DNA of 64,000 bases from Albibacillus kandeliae (GCF_003116585.1 NZ_QEHM01000010.1:124001-188000), one strand, 5' to 3'. Shown: positions 42,952 through 52,540, counted from the stretch's first letter. Translations and numbers: made by a program. The notes: generated by a model not told the origin, from the sequence alone.

Positions 42952-45056
42952 TGGCGGTAACCGATCAGGACCAGCAGGCGGCCGGCTTCGGCCGCTTCAT
43001 GTCTCAGGGCTTTGCCAATCGGGACGTCGGGTTCGCCATCGGCGTGACCCTCGTTCTCGCGGTGCTCTTCGTGCCGCTTCCGGCGGCCATTCTCGACTTC
43101 GGCCTCGCCGTGTCGCTCTCGGTCTCGGTACTCGTCCTCATGGTGGCGCTCTGGATTCCGAAACCGCTCGAATTCAACTCCTTCCCCACGCTGCTGCTGG
43201 TCGTGACGCTCCTGCGGCTCTCGCTGAACGTGGCATCGACCCGACTGATCCTGTCCGAGGGCCACACCGGCCCCAGTGCTGCGGGCGGCGTGATCGAGGG
43301 CTTCTCGCGCTTCATCGTGGCGGGCAACTTCGTCATCGGGATCGTGATCTTCGCCATCCTCGTCGTCATCAACTTCGTGGTGATCACCAAGGGTTCGACC
43401 CGGATCGCCGAAGTCGCCGCCCGCTTCTCGCTAGACGCAATGCCGGGCAAGCAGATGGCCATCGACGCCGACCTCGGTTCGGGCCTGATCGACGAGACCG
43501 AAGCACGCCGCCGCCGCAAGGAACTGGAGGCCGAAAGCGGCTTCTTCGGTGCCATGGACGGTGCCTCGAAGTTCGTGCGCGGCGACGCCGTCGCCGGGAT
43601 CATCATCACCCTTGTCAACGTGATCGGGGGCATCCTTGTCGGCGTGCTGCAGCACGGGCTCAGCCTCGGGCAGGCTGCCGACAGCTACACGACCCTCACC
43701 ATCGGCGACGGTCTCGTCAGCCAGATCCCCGCGCTGATCGTCTCGATGGCAGCCGGCCTGATCGTGACCAAGGGTGGAACCGAAGGCGCCGCGAACGAGG
43801 CGGTTCTGGGGCAGCTGTCCAAGTTCCCCAAGGCCTTGTTCATGGCCGCGGCGTTGCTCTTCGCAATGGGCCTGCTGCCCGGCTTTCCCATGGTCATCTT
43901 CACGCTCATGTCGGCCGGGATGGTCGGGCTCGGCCTGCTGATCCTGCGCCGGACCGAACAGGCGCGGGTTGACGCGGCGCAGGCCGAAGCGGCCGAGAAA
44001 AAGGCTAGCGCGTCGAGCCCCGAGGACGACATGCGCACCGCCATGCGGCTGGACGATCTCAAGCTTTCGCTCGGCTCGGCGCTCGTTCCGCTGACCGCCG
44101 ACAAGGAAGCCGCGCTGCCGGGCAAGATCCGCTCCCTGCGGGGCCTCTTCGCGCGGGACTACGGTTTTGTCCTGCCGTCGGTTCGGATCAAGGACGATCC
44201 GAACATCACCTCCAAGGCCTACACGATCTCCGTACAGGGCGTCGAAGTCGCCAAGGGCGAGGTGCGCCCCGGCCTGCTGATGGTGATCAGCCCCAGCGAC
44301 ACACCGCTCCAGATGCCGGGCGAAAAGGTCAAGGACCCGACCTTCGGTCTGGACGCGATGTGGGTCGAGCGCAGCTTTGGCGCCGAGGCCGAGCGGCAGG
44401 GCTATACCGTGGTCGACCCGGAGAGCGTGATCACCACGCACATGACCGAGGTGATCAAGGATCACATGCCCGCGCTGCTGAACTACTCGGCGGTGCAGGA
44501 TCTGGTCGGCGGGCTCGAGCGTGAATACCAGAAGCTGGTCTCGGACCTGCAGGGCAAGACGCCGATGATCACCGTCCAGCATGTCCTGCAGGCGCTGCTG
44601 GCCGAGCGGGTCTCGATCCGCAACCTGCCCCTGATCGTCGAGTCCATCGCCGAGATCGGCCACGGCACCACCAACACGGTGACCCTGACCGAACATGTCC
44701 GCAAACGGCTTGCCAACCAGATCTGCAAGGCGCTCACCGATCAGACCGGCTTCGTGCCCGTCATCACGCTGAACGCGGCCTGGGAGAAGGAATTCATCGA
44801 GGCGGTCCGGATCAACGGGGACGAGCGCAACTTCCTGATGTCGCCCCAGCGCGTGCAGGAATTCGTGCTGGCCGCGAGGAAGCAGATCCAGCAGTTCGCG
44901 GCCAAGGACGAATGGCCCGCGCTGATGGTCGCCCCCGAGGTCCGGCATTTCGTGCGCTCGATGCTCGAACGGGTCAGCCCCATGACCTCGGTGATTTCCC
45001 ACAACGAGGTTCATCGCAAGGCGCACCTTCGGACCGTCGCGACCATCGGGTCCTGA
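42951..45056 (+). CDS. flhA: Flagellar export apparatus protein FlhA
   Basis: A 701-residue export-gate protein with about eight N-terminal membrane segments and a large cytoplasmic domain from about residue 330. The FHIPEP-type signature appears as RLSLNVASTRLIL and, further on, ARFSLDAMPGKQMAIDADL; LTEHVRKRLANQICK is in the C-terminal domain. The ATG at 42951 overlaps the muramidase stop as TGATG. Confidence 0.96.
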   Translation: MAVTDQDQQAAGFGRFMSQGFANRDVGFAIGVTLVLAVLFVPLPAAILDFGLAVSLSVSVLVLMVALWIPKPLEFNSFPTLLLVVTLLRLSLNVASTRLILSEGHTGPSAAGGVIEGFSRFIVAGNFVIGIVIFAILVVINFVVITKGSTRIAEVAARFSLDAMPGKQMAIDADLGSGLIDETEARRRRKELEAESGFFGAMDGASKFVRGDAVAGIIITLVNVIGGILVGVLQHGLSLGQAADSYTTLTIGDGLVSQIPALIVSMAAGLIVTKGGTEGAANEAVLGQLSKFPKALFMAAALLFAMGLLPGFPMVIFTLMSAGMVGLGLLILRRTEQARVDAAQAEAAEKKASASSPEDDMRTAMRLDDLKLSLGSALVPLTADKEAALPGKIRSLRGLFARDYGFVLPSVRIKDDPNITSKAYTISVQGVEVAKGEVRPGLLMVISPSDTPLQMPGEKVKDPTFGLDAMWVERSFGAEAERQGYTVVDPESVITTHMTEVIKDHMPALLNYSAVQDLVGGLEREYQKLVSDLQGKTPMITVQHVLQALLAERVSIRNLPLIVESIAEIGHGTTNTVTLTEHVRKRLANQICKALTDQTGFVPVITLNAAWEKEFIEAVRINGDERNFLMSPQRVQEFVLAARKQIQQFAAKDEWPALMVAPEVRHFVRSMLERVSPMTSVISHNEVHRKAHLRTVATIGS

Positions 45057-45057
45057 C

Positions 45058-45816
45058 ATGATCGACCTCACCGCCCTGCTGACCTCGCAAGTCCTGGGTT
45101 TCGCCCTGGTCTTTGCAAGGATCGGGGCGGCGATGGTCTTCATGCCCGGTTTCGGCGAGGCGCTGATCCCCGCGCGTCACCGCCTTGTCGCGGCCTTCGT
45201 GATCTCCCTTGGCTTGTTCCCGGCAACACCGGTGCAGGCGATCCAGATCGGTTCGCCGCTCGAGCTGCTGCCGATGCTCGGGATCGAGGTCACGCTGGGC
45301 ACGTGGATCGGGCTGTGCGGCCGCATCATGCTGAGCGCCCTGCAGTTCGCCGGTTTCCAGGTCGGCATGGTATCGGGCCTGTCGAACGCGCTCGCGCCCA
45401 ACATCGGCTCCTTCGAGGGCTCCACGCTGATCGCCACCGCCCTGATGATGGCAGGCGTTACCCTGATCTTCGTCACCGACCTGCATCACGGAATCATCCG
45501 GGCGCTGCTGATGAGCTACGACATCATGACCCCGGGCGCGTTCATGCCCGGCGACCTGTCCGAGCAGATCGTGCGCGCCGCCAGCCGCAGCTTCTACATC
45601 GGAACCATGATCGCGGCGCCCTTCTACGTGATGGGGCTGGTGCTGAACGTGGGCATGGGCCTCAGCAACCGGGTGATGCCCTCGCTGCCGGTGTTCTTCG
45701 TCGCCGGACCGCTGCTGATGGCGGCGGGTATCTTCGTTCTCGTCCTCTCCTCGCCCTACATGCTAAAGACCTGGCTGGACCACTTTGCCAACTGGGTCGG
45801 CCAGCTGACTTTCTGA
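45058..45816 (+). CDS. fliR: Flagellar export apparatus protein FliR
   Basis: A 252-residue membrane protein of the FliPQR export gate with six predicted helices. FARIGAAMVFMPGFGEALIPARHRL at the N-terminus and GLGLSNRVMPSLPVFFVAGPLL-type C-terminal segment (read here as GMGLSNRVMPSLPVFFVAGP) are conserved. It is one base after the flhA stop and 10 bp before flhB. Confidence 0.95.
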   Translation: MIDLTALLTSQVLGFALVFARIGAAMVFMPGFGEALIPARHRLVAAFVISLGLFPATPVQAIQIGSPLELLPMLGIEVTLGTWIGLCGRIMLSALQFAGFQVGMVSGLSNALAPNIGSFEGSTLIATALMMAGVTLIFVTDLHHGIIRALLMSYDIMTPGAFMPGDLSEQIVRAASRSFYIGTMIAAPFYVMGLVLNVGMGLSNRVMPSLPVFFVAGPLLMAAGIFVLVLSSPYMLKTWLDHFANWVGQLTF

Positions 45817-45826
45817 GGGGCCGGGG

Positions 45827-46951
45827 ATGGCGGAAGATACCGAGGACAAGCACTCAAAGACCGAAGACCCGACCCCGCGAAAGCTGAAGAAAGCGCGGGA
45901 ACAGGGCGACGTCCCTTCGTCCAAGGAAGCCGGCACCGCAATGACCTTTCTGGTCATGCTGGCCCTGACCCTCCTGCTGCTTCCCACGGTCATTCCGCCG
46001 CTTGTCGGGGTCCTGTCCCGCGTGATCCAGGCGTCAGGGACCGCGACCATCGGCGAGGAAATGGCAGGTCTCCGCGACATAGCCCTCGTGGCCGGACCGC
46101 TCATGGGGGGCATCGGCACCGTCATGGCGCCGGTTCTGGGCGCCCTCATCGTCAGCGCCCTTGTCGCCGTCGCGATCCAGGGCGACACCGTGGTCGCGGC
46201 GGAACGCATCCGTCCGAAGCTGTCCAAGCTCGACCCGCTCCAGGGTCTCAAGCGCATGTTCTCGCTCGATTCCCTCGTCGAGTTCGCCAAGAGCGTCTTG
46301 AAGGTTCTCGTGGTCGGCAGTGTGGCGGTCTGGATTTCCTACCACGCGGTCGCCGGAATCTGGCAGAGCGAGTCCTTCCTGCCGGAATTCATCGTCGGCT
46401 ACCTCCAGCACTACGTCGCCCTGCTGCTGGGTATCGCAGCCGTCTTCGCCACGGCGGTGGCCCTCGCCGACATCATCTACAAGCGCATGCGCTGGATGGC
46501 GAAACAGCGGATGACGATCAAGGAAGTCCGCGACGAACTGAAGGAGAGCGAGGGCAACCCCCTGATCAAGGGCAAACGGATGGAGATCCGCCGCCGCCGC
46601 GCCCGCCAGCGCCTGCGGCAGGCCGTGCCAGAGGCAACGGTGGTTCTCACCAACCCGACCCACTATGCCGTGGTGCTGCGGTATGAGCCGGGCGAGGACA
46701 TGGCGCCGATCTGTACCGCCAAGGGTGCCGACCTGATGGCGGCCCAGATCCGTAAGCTTGCCCATGACTCCGAGGTGCCGGTCGTCGAGAACCGCCCGCT
46801 GGCGCGCGCGCTGTTCGATGTGGCCGAGATCGACAAGGCGATCCCGACCGAACACTGGCAAGCCGTCGCCGAAATCATCCGCTACATCCTCGACCTGCGC
46901 GACAACATCAGCCGTGACGCGCCCGCCGGATCCAGCCTGCGCGACGACTGA
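45827..46951 (+). CDS. flhB: Flagellar export apparatus protein FlhB
   Basis: A 374-residue protein that sets export substrate specificity. The N-terminal DKHSKTEDPTPRKLKKAREQGDVPSSKE stretch is characteristic, four membrane segments follow, and the autocleavage site NPTH is at residues 276-279, preceded by VPEATVVLT. It is the last gene of the operon begun by flgB. Confidence 0.96.
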   Translation: MAEDTEDKHSKTEDPTPRKLKKAREQGDVPSSKEAGTAMTFLVMLALTLLLLPTVIPPLVGVLSRVIQASGTATIGEEMAGLRDIALVAGPLMGGIGTVMAPVLGALIVSALVAVAIQGDTVVAAERIRPKLSKLDPLQGLKRMFSLDSLVEFAKSVLKVLVVGSVAVWISYHAVAGIWQSESFLPEFIVGYLQHYVALLLGIAAVFATAVALADIIYKRMRWMAKQRMTIKEVRDELKESEGNPLIKGKRMEIRRRRARQRLRQAVPEATVVLTNPTHYAVVLRYEPGEDMAPICTAKGADLMAAQIRKLAHDSEVPVVENRPLARALFDVAEIDKAIPTEHWQAVAEIIRYILDLRDNISRDAPAGSSLRDD

Positions 46952-46979
46952 TCGCCGGGCGGTCCGGCCCAAACGAAAA

Positions 46980-46999
46980 CAGCGCCCCGTAGGGCGCTG
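46980..46999. terminator. Bidirectional hairpin between flhB and motE
   Basis: CAGCGCCC and GGGCGCTG form an exact 8-bp stem with loop CGTA, between two convergent operons. On the minus strand it is followed by GTTTTCGTTT, making it a good intrinsic terminator for the fliL-fliM-motE transcript; on the plus strand only a short T-stretch follows. Confidence 0.75.
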
Positions 47000-47025
47000 C
47001 TTCGGATCACGAGGCCAATCGTGGA

Positions 47026-47658
47026 TCAGAGTTTCAGGTTGTCGAGCCTCTGGTCGCCCGGCAGTTTCGAGCGCTCGAGGATGATGCGAGAGATCGCGCG
47101 GGCCCGGGTCGGGTTCAGCTTGGCGAGGATCGGCGCCGCGTCCCGTTCCGGCATCGTCCCCAGCACCATGACGGAAACCTCGATGTCGAGATCGTCCATG
47201 ATCGCCGCGGCTTCCTTCGGTTTCATCGCCGAATAAAGCGCGACCAGCCGGTCGACGTCGTCGGTCTGCGCCTTCTTGACCTTCGCGAGGAGGTCTTCCA
47301 GCTCACCCTTCAGGTCCGAAAGCTGCGTCTGGTCCATCTGCAGCTTCTCTTCGGCCAGCTCGATCTCGGCCTGCCGCTCGGAAAGCCGGGTCTTCTGCTG
47401 GTCAAGCAGCTCCCGTTCCTCCCGCATCGCGTCCAGCATCGCCTCCGGCGTCTGTTCGCATTGCTGCGGGGCAGGGGCCTCGGCTGCCGGAGCTGCGGGG
47501 GCCGCAGGCGCGGCGTTCCCGGCAGCGCTGGCTGCCGAAACAAAGAGCGAATCCGGGTCGACCGGGGCCTCGGGCGAAAGCAGCGAAGTCGCCGTCTTGG
47601 CCGCGCCGGCAAGGACCAGCGCACCCAGCATCAGCGTGATGGGACGGGGCCGGATCAT
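47026..47658 (-). CDS. motE: MotE-like flagellar motility protein
   Basis: A 210-residue protein with an N-terminal membrane anchor/signal sequence, an Ala/Pro-rich linker (about 45-65), a coiled coil (about 75-130; ERELLDQQKTRLSERQAEIELAEEKL) and an MgtE-like C-terminal domain (LVALYSAMKPKEAAAIMDDLDIEVSVMVLGTMPERDAAPILAKL). This organisation is that of rhizobial MotE, the periplasmic chaperone of MotC. Its stop precedes a terminator and it overlaps the upstream gene by 4 bp. Confidence 0.88.
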   Translation of the reverse strand: MIRPRPITLMLGALVLAGAAKTATSLLSPEAPVDPDSLFVSAASAAGNAAPAAPAAPAAEAPAPQQCEQTPEAMLDAMREERELLDQQKTRLSERQAEIELAEEKLQMDQTQLSDLKGELEDLLAKVKKAQTDDVDRLVALYSAMKPKEAAAIMDDLDIEVSVMVLGTMPERDAAPILAKLNPTRARAISRIILERSKLPGDQRLDNLKL

Positions 47659-48029
47659 GCCTCACGGCTCCGCACGGTGTCGAAGAAGCTGCGCACCAGG
47701 TCCGCCTTGCCGCTGACCGAGGCAACCCCGGCGGGGCGTGCAGAAGGGTGACGCGAGCTCCGGAAGGCCGGTGCCGGGTCTTCGCGCAGCATGCTGGAGC
47801 GATGGAACTCCGGCTTGCGCTGGCCCATCGTCTCGAGCGAGTCGGCGACCGATTTCATGGCGCTGACCGAGTCTTCCGACTTGTCCACCGCGGCAGAGAA
47901 GGCGCCGACGACCGGCTCCAGGTCACGCAGCAGGGCGACGAGGCGGCGGACGCGTCGATCGACCAGCCATGCATAGGCAAGTACACCGGCAAGAAGGGCG
48001 AGAATCGAGAAATCAATCAAAAGCGACAT
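47655..48029 (-). CDS. DUF6468 flagellar membrane protein (PflI-like)
   Basis: A 124-residue protein with one N-terminal membrane helix (LIDFSILALLAGVLAYAWLV) and a cytoplasmic tail. A protein of this shape is found in alphaproteobacterial flagellar clusters next to fliL and fliM; the Caulobacter flagellum-positioning protein PflI is the best-known similar case. The ATG at 48029 overlaps the fliM end by 17 bp. The assignment rests on size, topology and position rather than on a firm motif. Confidence 0.72.
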   Translation of the reverse strand: MSLLIDFSILALLAGVLAYAWLVDRRVRRLVALLRDLEPVVGAFSAAVDKSEDSVSAMKSVADSLETMGQRKPEFHRSSMLREDPAPAFRSSRHPSARPAGVASVSGKADLVRSFFDTVRSREA

Positions 48030-48987
48030 CTTGGGGGTCTTCCTTTTCGCTGTAATCGCGTGTGATCCGCAGGGCCACCGCACCGTTGCGGCGCCGGCCC
48101 ACGGCGGCAGTGAACATCTTGAGGTCGGTACAGGTGACCGTCACTTCGTGGTCGGTTTCGATACCGAGGTCGATGACCTGTCCGGGCTGCCATGCCAGCA
48201 CCTCGGTCAGCGACAGCTTGGGTTCCGTCAGCAGCGCGTCGATGGTGACGCTGGTGCCCTGCAGCGTGTTCGTCAGCAGTTCGCGCCACGAGCTGTCCCC
48301 GCCAAGCTGGCCGCCGCGGAAGGGTTGGGCAAGGACGGGGCGTACTTCTTCGAAGGCGGAATGCGGGATCAGGAAGGTGATGTCGCCGCTGCGATCTTCC
48401 AGCGAGATGTTCATGGTGATCCGGGCGCAGGGCGAGGTCGGCGGCGCAAGCACCAGCGCCTGCGGGCTGCCCTCGATCCGCTCGATCTCGAAGCTGACCT
48501 CGCAGAGCTGGGCAAAGGCATCGACGAGCGAGTTCAGCACGGTCTGGCAAAGCCGCTGACCCAGGCGCTTCTCGATGGCGGAGTAGGCGCGCGGATTCCA
48601 TGTCGACTGGGTCGCGCCGCGCCCGCCCAGCATGATCTCCAGCGTCGCGAACAAAAGGTTGGGGTCCAGCACCACGCCGATGGAGCTTTCCCACGGCAGC
48701 ACCTTCGACACCATGGCCAGACCGCTCGGCGGCAGGCTGTCCTGGGCCTCGCCGCAGGACATGTACTCGAAGGCGCCAAGCGTGGCTTCCGCCGTCGCAC
48801 CCGAGCAATAACTCTTCATCACCGGGCCGAGGTCCAGCGCAAAGCGATCGAACATGACCTCCATCAGCGGCAGCCGCTGGTGATTGCTGCGTGCGCTGCG
48901 GATGATCTGCTCTTCGATCCGGTCCGACAGCGGGCTCTCGGCGATGTCGTCCACGGCAGGAGAAAGGGATGTGTCGGTTTCGGTCAT
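48013..48987 (-). CDS. fliM: Flagellar motor switch protein FliM
   Basis: A 324-residue C-ring protein. The CheC-like middle domain (about 45-220) includes VLPWESSIGVVLDPNLLFATLEIMLGG, and the C-terminal SpoA-like domain spans about 235-310 (GTSVTIDALLTEPKLSLTEVLAWQPGQVIDLG). The N-terminal CheY-binding EIDAL-type motif is not obvious; the N-terminus instead reads DDIAESPLSDRIEEQ. It follows fliL by 4 bp. Confidence 0.93.
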   Translation of the reverse strand: MTETDTSLSPAVDDIAESPLSDRIEEQIIRSARSNHQRLPLMEVMFDRFALDLGPVMKSYCSGATAEATLGAFEYMSCGEAQDSLPPSGLAMVSKVLPWESSIGVVLDPNLLFATLEIMLGGRGATQSTWNPRAYSAIEKRLGQRLCQTVLNSLVDAFAQLCEVSFEIERIEGSPQALVLAPPTSPCARITMNISLEDRSGDITFLIPHSAFEEVRPVLAQPFRGGQLGGDSSWRELLTNTLQGTSVTIDALLTEPKLSLTEVLAWQPGQVIDLGIETDHEVTVTCTDLKMFTAAVGRRRNGAVALRITRDYSEKEDPQDVAFD

Positions 48988-48991
48988 GGCG

Positions 48992-49591
48992 TCACTGTAC
49001 GATGAGGTCTGAGACCAGCATTTCCTGCGGCGCGTCGCTCTCCGTGATGGTACGGGCGCGGCGCAGCAACTCCTGTTTCACGGTGATCAGTCCCAGCGAG
49101 CCCTGCAGGTCGCGCTCGCTCAGCTGGCGCAGGTAGTCCTGGAAACTGTCGCGCAGGAACAGGCGGCGCTCTTCCACGCGTTCGGCTCCCTCGGCACGTT
49201 CGTCGTAGACCAGCGCGATGTTCAGTTTCATGAACCGGCTGGTGGTGCGGCCTGTCGCGGTGGTCGAGTTGATGTTGACGATGATTTCCTTGAACGGCGT
49301 CACGGCCATCTCGTTGGGGTCGGTCGCAGGCGCCGCACCGTGCCCGCCGCCATGATCGCCCCCTTCGGCCGAGTCCGAGTCCGCCTCGTCATGGCCCGCG
49401 CCATCCAGGCTGACCTGTTCTGTCTGGCCCGCTCCGAGTCCGAAGGCCGCAAGGGCGCCGTCGACTCCCAGTGACATCACCAGGCCGCCAGCCACGCCAC
49501 CCACGCACAGCAACGCGAGAACGCCGCCCAGGGCAATCTTGATGCCGAGGGACATGCCGCGTTTTTCGTCGTTGTCTGGCTCCTGTGCCAT
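48992..49591 (-). CDS. fliL: Flagellar basal body-associated protein FliL
   Basis: A 199-residue protein with a short cytoplasmic tail, one membrane helix (IALGGVLALLCVGGVAGGLVM), an acidic/His/Gly-rich periplasmic linker (about 70-95) and the FliL domain ending in LVSDLIVQ. It stabilises the stator-rotor junction. The ATG at 49591 has ACGGAG 6 bases upstream; a GTG five codons earlier is less likely. It heads the minus-strand operon fliL-fliM-DUF6468-motE and is divergent from fliF. Confidence 0.92.
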   Translation of the reverse strand: MAQEPDNDEKRGMSLGIKIALGGVLALLCVGGVAGGLVMSLGVDGALAAFGLGAGQTEQVSLDGAGHDEADSDSAEGGDHGGGHGAAPATDPNEMAVTPFKEIIVNINSTTATGRTTSRFMKLNIALVYDERAEGAERVEERRLFLRDSFQDYLRQLSERDLQGSLGLITVKQELLRRARTITESDAPQEMLVSDLIVQ

Positions 49592-49716
49592 CCGGACTCC
49601 GTTCACATGATTAAGTTATGAATAATATCGCAACCGGAGCTTGAATTAGCAAGTATAAATTTGCGTTCTTTGCTTGATTTCCAAGAATAGTTTGGGTTAA
49701 CTAAACATGAAATCTA

Positions 49717-51450
49717 TTGGCGGTACGCGAACTGGGGCCGGGCACATTGAAGTCTTTGCTGAATAATCTGAAATCCTTGGGGCAGGCCCGCTTGATGATG
49801 CTCGGCGGAACCGGCTTTGCCCTGCTCCTTGCGCTATTCTTTGGGATGCGGCTGGTCATGGCGCCGGATTTCGTTCAGCTTTACGGGGGGTTGTCCCCTT
49901 CGGCCGCCAGCAGCGTCGTGGATACGCTCGAGCAGTCGGGCTTCAACGTCAAGCTCAGCGACAACGGCGCGACAGTCAGCGTCCCTCGCGAATCGCTGCC
50001 CCGGGCCCGCATGGCATTGGCCGATGCGGGGCTTCCCTCCGACGGCACCCCCGGCTGGGAGCTCTTCGACGAATCGAGCGGGCTGGGCATGAACTCCTTC
50101 CTGCAGCGGGTGAACCGCCTGCGTGCTCTCGAGGGCGAGCTGTCGCGCTCGATCCAGACCATCGACGGCGTCGCGGCGGCCCGCGTGCACCTGGTCCTGC
50201 CCGAGCGTGAGGCCTTCTCGCGTCAGCGCCCCGAGCCGAGCGCCTCGGTCATCGTGCGCGGAACCGCCAGCCACCAGATCAGCCGGCGCCAGGGCAATGC
50301 CATCCGCGCCCTCGTCGCAGCGGCGGTGCCCGACCTCTCGGCGAATCGTGTGACCGTGCTCTCGGCCAGCGGGGAAACCATCCTCTCCGAGGAGGGCGAC
50401 GGGGCAGGCGAGACCACCCTGCAGTCCGTGCGCGCCGGTATGGAAGAACGCATGGCGCAAAGCATCGCCGCGATCCTTCAGGCCCGCGTCGGCGCGGGCA
50501 ACGCGCGGGTGCAGGTCAACGTCAATCTCGACTCCGAGCGCAAGGTGGTCCGGCAGGAGAGCTACGATCCGTCTCAGCGTGTCGTCCGCTCGACCGAAAC
50601 GCAGGAAGAGTCCCGCGACGACCGCGATCTCGCCTCTGGTGAAGTCGGTGTGAACCAGAACATTCCGGCCGAACTGGCGAACGACGGCGGCGACCTGGCG
50701 GGCGAGCGCAAGTCGAGCGAACGGACCCGCGAGATCGTGAACTACGAGATCGGCAAGACCGAGAGCGAAACCGTCCGCGAGCCGGGCGAGGTGCAGCGCA
50801 TCTCGGTGGCCGTCCTCGTCAACGGCATCTACAACGTCGCCGACAACGGCACCGTCTCCTACGAAGAGCGCAGCCCGGAAGAGCTGGCCCGCCTCGAAGA
50901 ATTGGTGAAATCCGCCGTCGGCTTCGACGAGGCGCGCGGCGACAGCGTCTCGGTCGACAGCCTCCGCTTCATGGACTACTCGATGGACGTGGGCGACCCG
51001 GTCGGGCAGAGCTTCTCGCAGCTCGTTGCCGACAACTTCACCTCCATCCTTCGCGGCATCATGGCGCTTGCCGTGATCGGCACGGTCGTCGGCTTCGGCG
51101 TGCGACCCCTGATGCGCCAGGTGCAGTCGCTCGGGCCCGAACCGCAACTTGCAGGGGCAGGCGGCCCGGCCGGGCTCCTCGGCTCCGGTGCGCTCGAGGC
51201 AGGGCAGGCGGCCCAGCTGGCCGACATGTCCCAACCTCAGGCGATCCAGCAGGCCGCGCCGCAGGTGCTCCAGCCGCAGCGCACGACGCAGGTGCTGCCG
51301 GTGGCACGCCCGTCGCACGAACTGGTTCACCTCTCCTCGGTGCAGGGCGGGGTCGAACGTGGCTGGATCGACACCGTGACCGCGACTCTGGAAAGCCATC
51401 CGGAAGAGTCGCTGCGGGTCATCAAGTCCTGGCTGGCTGAGGACCTGTAA
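49717..51450 (+). CDS. fliF: Flagellar MS-ring protein FliF
   Basis: A 577-residue MS-ring protein with two membrane segments (about residues 28-48 and 440-462) flanking periplasmic ring-building domains. Conserved stretches include ALADAGLPSDGTPGWELFDE, LEGELSRSIQTIDGVAAARVHLVLP and ISVAVLVNG; the C-terminal tail binds FliG. No ATG is available in frame near the start: candidates are TTG 49717 and TTG 49747, the latter 9 bases after a GGGG stretch. The nearest ATG, at 49707, is in another frame. The start is therefore uncertain by about 10 codons. Confidence 0.93.
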   Translation: MAVRELGPGTLKSLLNNLKSLGQARLMMLGGTGFALLLALFFGMRLVMAPDFVQLYGGLSPSAASSVVDTLEQSGFNVKLSDNGATVSVPRESLPRARMALADAGLPSDGTPGWELFDESSGLGMNSFLQRVNRLRALEGELSRSIQTIDGVAAARVHLVLPEREAFSRQRPEPSASVIVRGTASHQISRRQGNAIRALVAAAVPDLSANRVTVLSASGETILSEEGDGAGETTLQSVRAGMEERMAQSIAAILQARVGAGNARVQVNVNLDSERKVVRQESYDPSQRVVRSTETQEESRDDRDLASGEVGVNQNIPAELANDGGDLAGERKSSERTREIVNYEIGKTESETVREPGEVQRISVAVLVNGIYNVADNGTVSYEERSPEELARLEELVKSAVGFDEARGDSVSVDSLRFMDYSMDVGDPVGQSFSQLVADNFTSILRGIMALAVIGTVVGFGVRPLMRQVQSLGPEPQLAGAGGPAGLLGSGALEAGQAAQLADMSQPQAIQQAAPQVLQPQRTTQVLPVARPSHELVHLSSVQGGVERGWIDTVTATLESHPEESLRVIKSWLAEDL

Positions 51451-51453
51451 GAA

Positions 51454-52143
51454 ATGGGCGTGGTATTCGACCGCGATTTCGACACCGAGATCGAACAGGA
51501 GCGGGCAGAGCGGCGCCGCCTCGAGCGCGCCTGCTACACGCCCGAAGACCTCGAGGCCGCGATGGTCCGCGCCCGGCAGGAAGGCTTCGATGCCGGCCGC
51601 CGCGTTGGCAAGGCCGAGGCCGAAGCCACCGCGGCCGAAAGCGATCAGCGCCGCCAGTCCGAGGCGGTGGAGGCGGTTGCGACGCATGTCGACGACCTGA
51701 TGCGCGGCATGGACCGTCACGTGGCAACGCTGGAGCGGCAGGTCCTGACCTTCGTTCTCGCGGTCTTCGAAAAGATCTTTCCCGAGGTCATGTCGGGCCG
51801 GGGTGCCGCCCGCGCCGAAGCCGAGGCGCAATCGGCGCTGGAACTCGCACTCGGAACGTCGAGCCTGCAGATCTTCCTCCCCCCCGAAGAGCGCGAGGGC
51901 ATGGGTCAGCGGCTCGAACAGGCCGCCCGCGAGCTTGGCCACGAAGGCCGCGTCGAGGTTCTTGGCGATCCCTCCCTCAAGCCCGGAGATGCCCGGATCG
52001 AGTGGGACAACGGCTTCATGCAGTACAGCTTCGACCTGATCTGCAACCGCATCCTGACCGCGCTGCGCGCAGCATCGCTTCTGCCCGAAGCACATGACGA
52101 CGACCCTGCCGAGACCCAGGCGCAGATTTCCCACGAGGAGTGA
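51454..52143 (+). CDS. fliH: Flagellar assembly protein FliH
   Basis: A 229-residue protein with a long helical, charged N-terminal half (DFDTEIEQERAERRRLERA, then Ala/Glu/Arg-rich) and a C-terminal domain resembling V/F-ATPase stator subunits (RIEWDNGFMQYSFDLI near the end). It tethers the FliI ATPase to the C ring. FliH sequences diverge strongly; position between fliF and fliN supports the call. The stop region contains the GAGGAG site of fliN. Confidence 0.83.
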   Translation: MGVVFDRDFDTEIEQERAERRRLERACYTPEDLEAAMVRARQEGFDAGRRVGKAEAEATAAESDQRRQSEAVEAVATHVDDLMRGMDRHVATLERQVLTFVLAVFEKIFPEVMSGRGAARAEAEAQSALELALGTSSLQIFLPPEEREGMGQRLEQAARELGHEGRVEVLGDPSLKPGDARIEWDNGFMQYSFDLICNRILTALRAASLLPEAHDDDPAETQAQISHEE

Positions 52144-52148
52144 GCAGC

Positions 52149-52535
52149 ATGACTGACGAACCCGAAGACAACAAAACCAACGGCGCGGGCACTTCCGACA
52201 ACGAGGCTTACGGCGACATGACCGAAGTAATTGATCCCGAGGCTGCTTCGCAGTCCGAGGGAGGTGAACACCGCTCGGAAGGGCGCAACATCGACGCGAT
52301 GCTGAACGTCGGCCTGCAGGTGCAGATCATCCTCGGCCGCAGCCGGATGCCGATCTCGCAGCTGCTCAAGCTGTCGCGTGGCTCGATCATCGAACTGGAC
52401 AAGAAGATCGGTGAACCGGTCGAGGTAATGATCAACGACCGGCTCGTGGCCAAGGGCGATCTCGTCAAGATCGCGGGCGACCGGCTCGGCGTATCGCTGA
52501 CCGAGATCGTCAAAGACTACATGCCCGGCGAGTGA
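52149..52535 (+). CDS. fliN: Flagellar motor switch protein FliN
   Basis: A 128-residue C-ring protein with an acidic, disordered N-terminal 45 residues and a SpoA domain (about 52-126): MLNVGLQVQIILGRSRMPI, LSRGSIIELDKKIGEPVEV and GDRLGVSLTEIV. The ATG at 52149 follows GAGGAG; a GTG three codons earlier is less likely. fliO, often between fliN and fliP, is absent. Confidence 0.95.
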   Translation: MTDEPEDNKTNGAGTSDNEAYGDMTEVIDPEAASQSEGGEHRSEGRNIDAMLNVGLQVQIILGRSRMPISQLLKLSRGSIIELDKKIGEPVEVMINDRLVAKGDLVKIAGDRLGVSLTEIVKDYMPGE

Positions 52536-52540
52536 CCTGA

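Noticed and set aside
49834-52134. 766-codon open frame on the minus strand
   Set aside because: Antisense to fliF and fliH; composition typical of a shadow frame.
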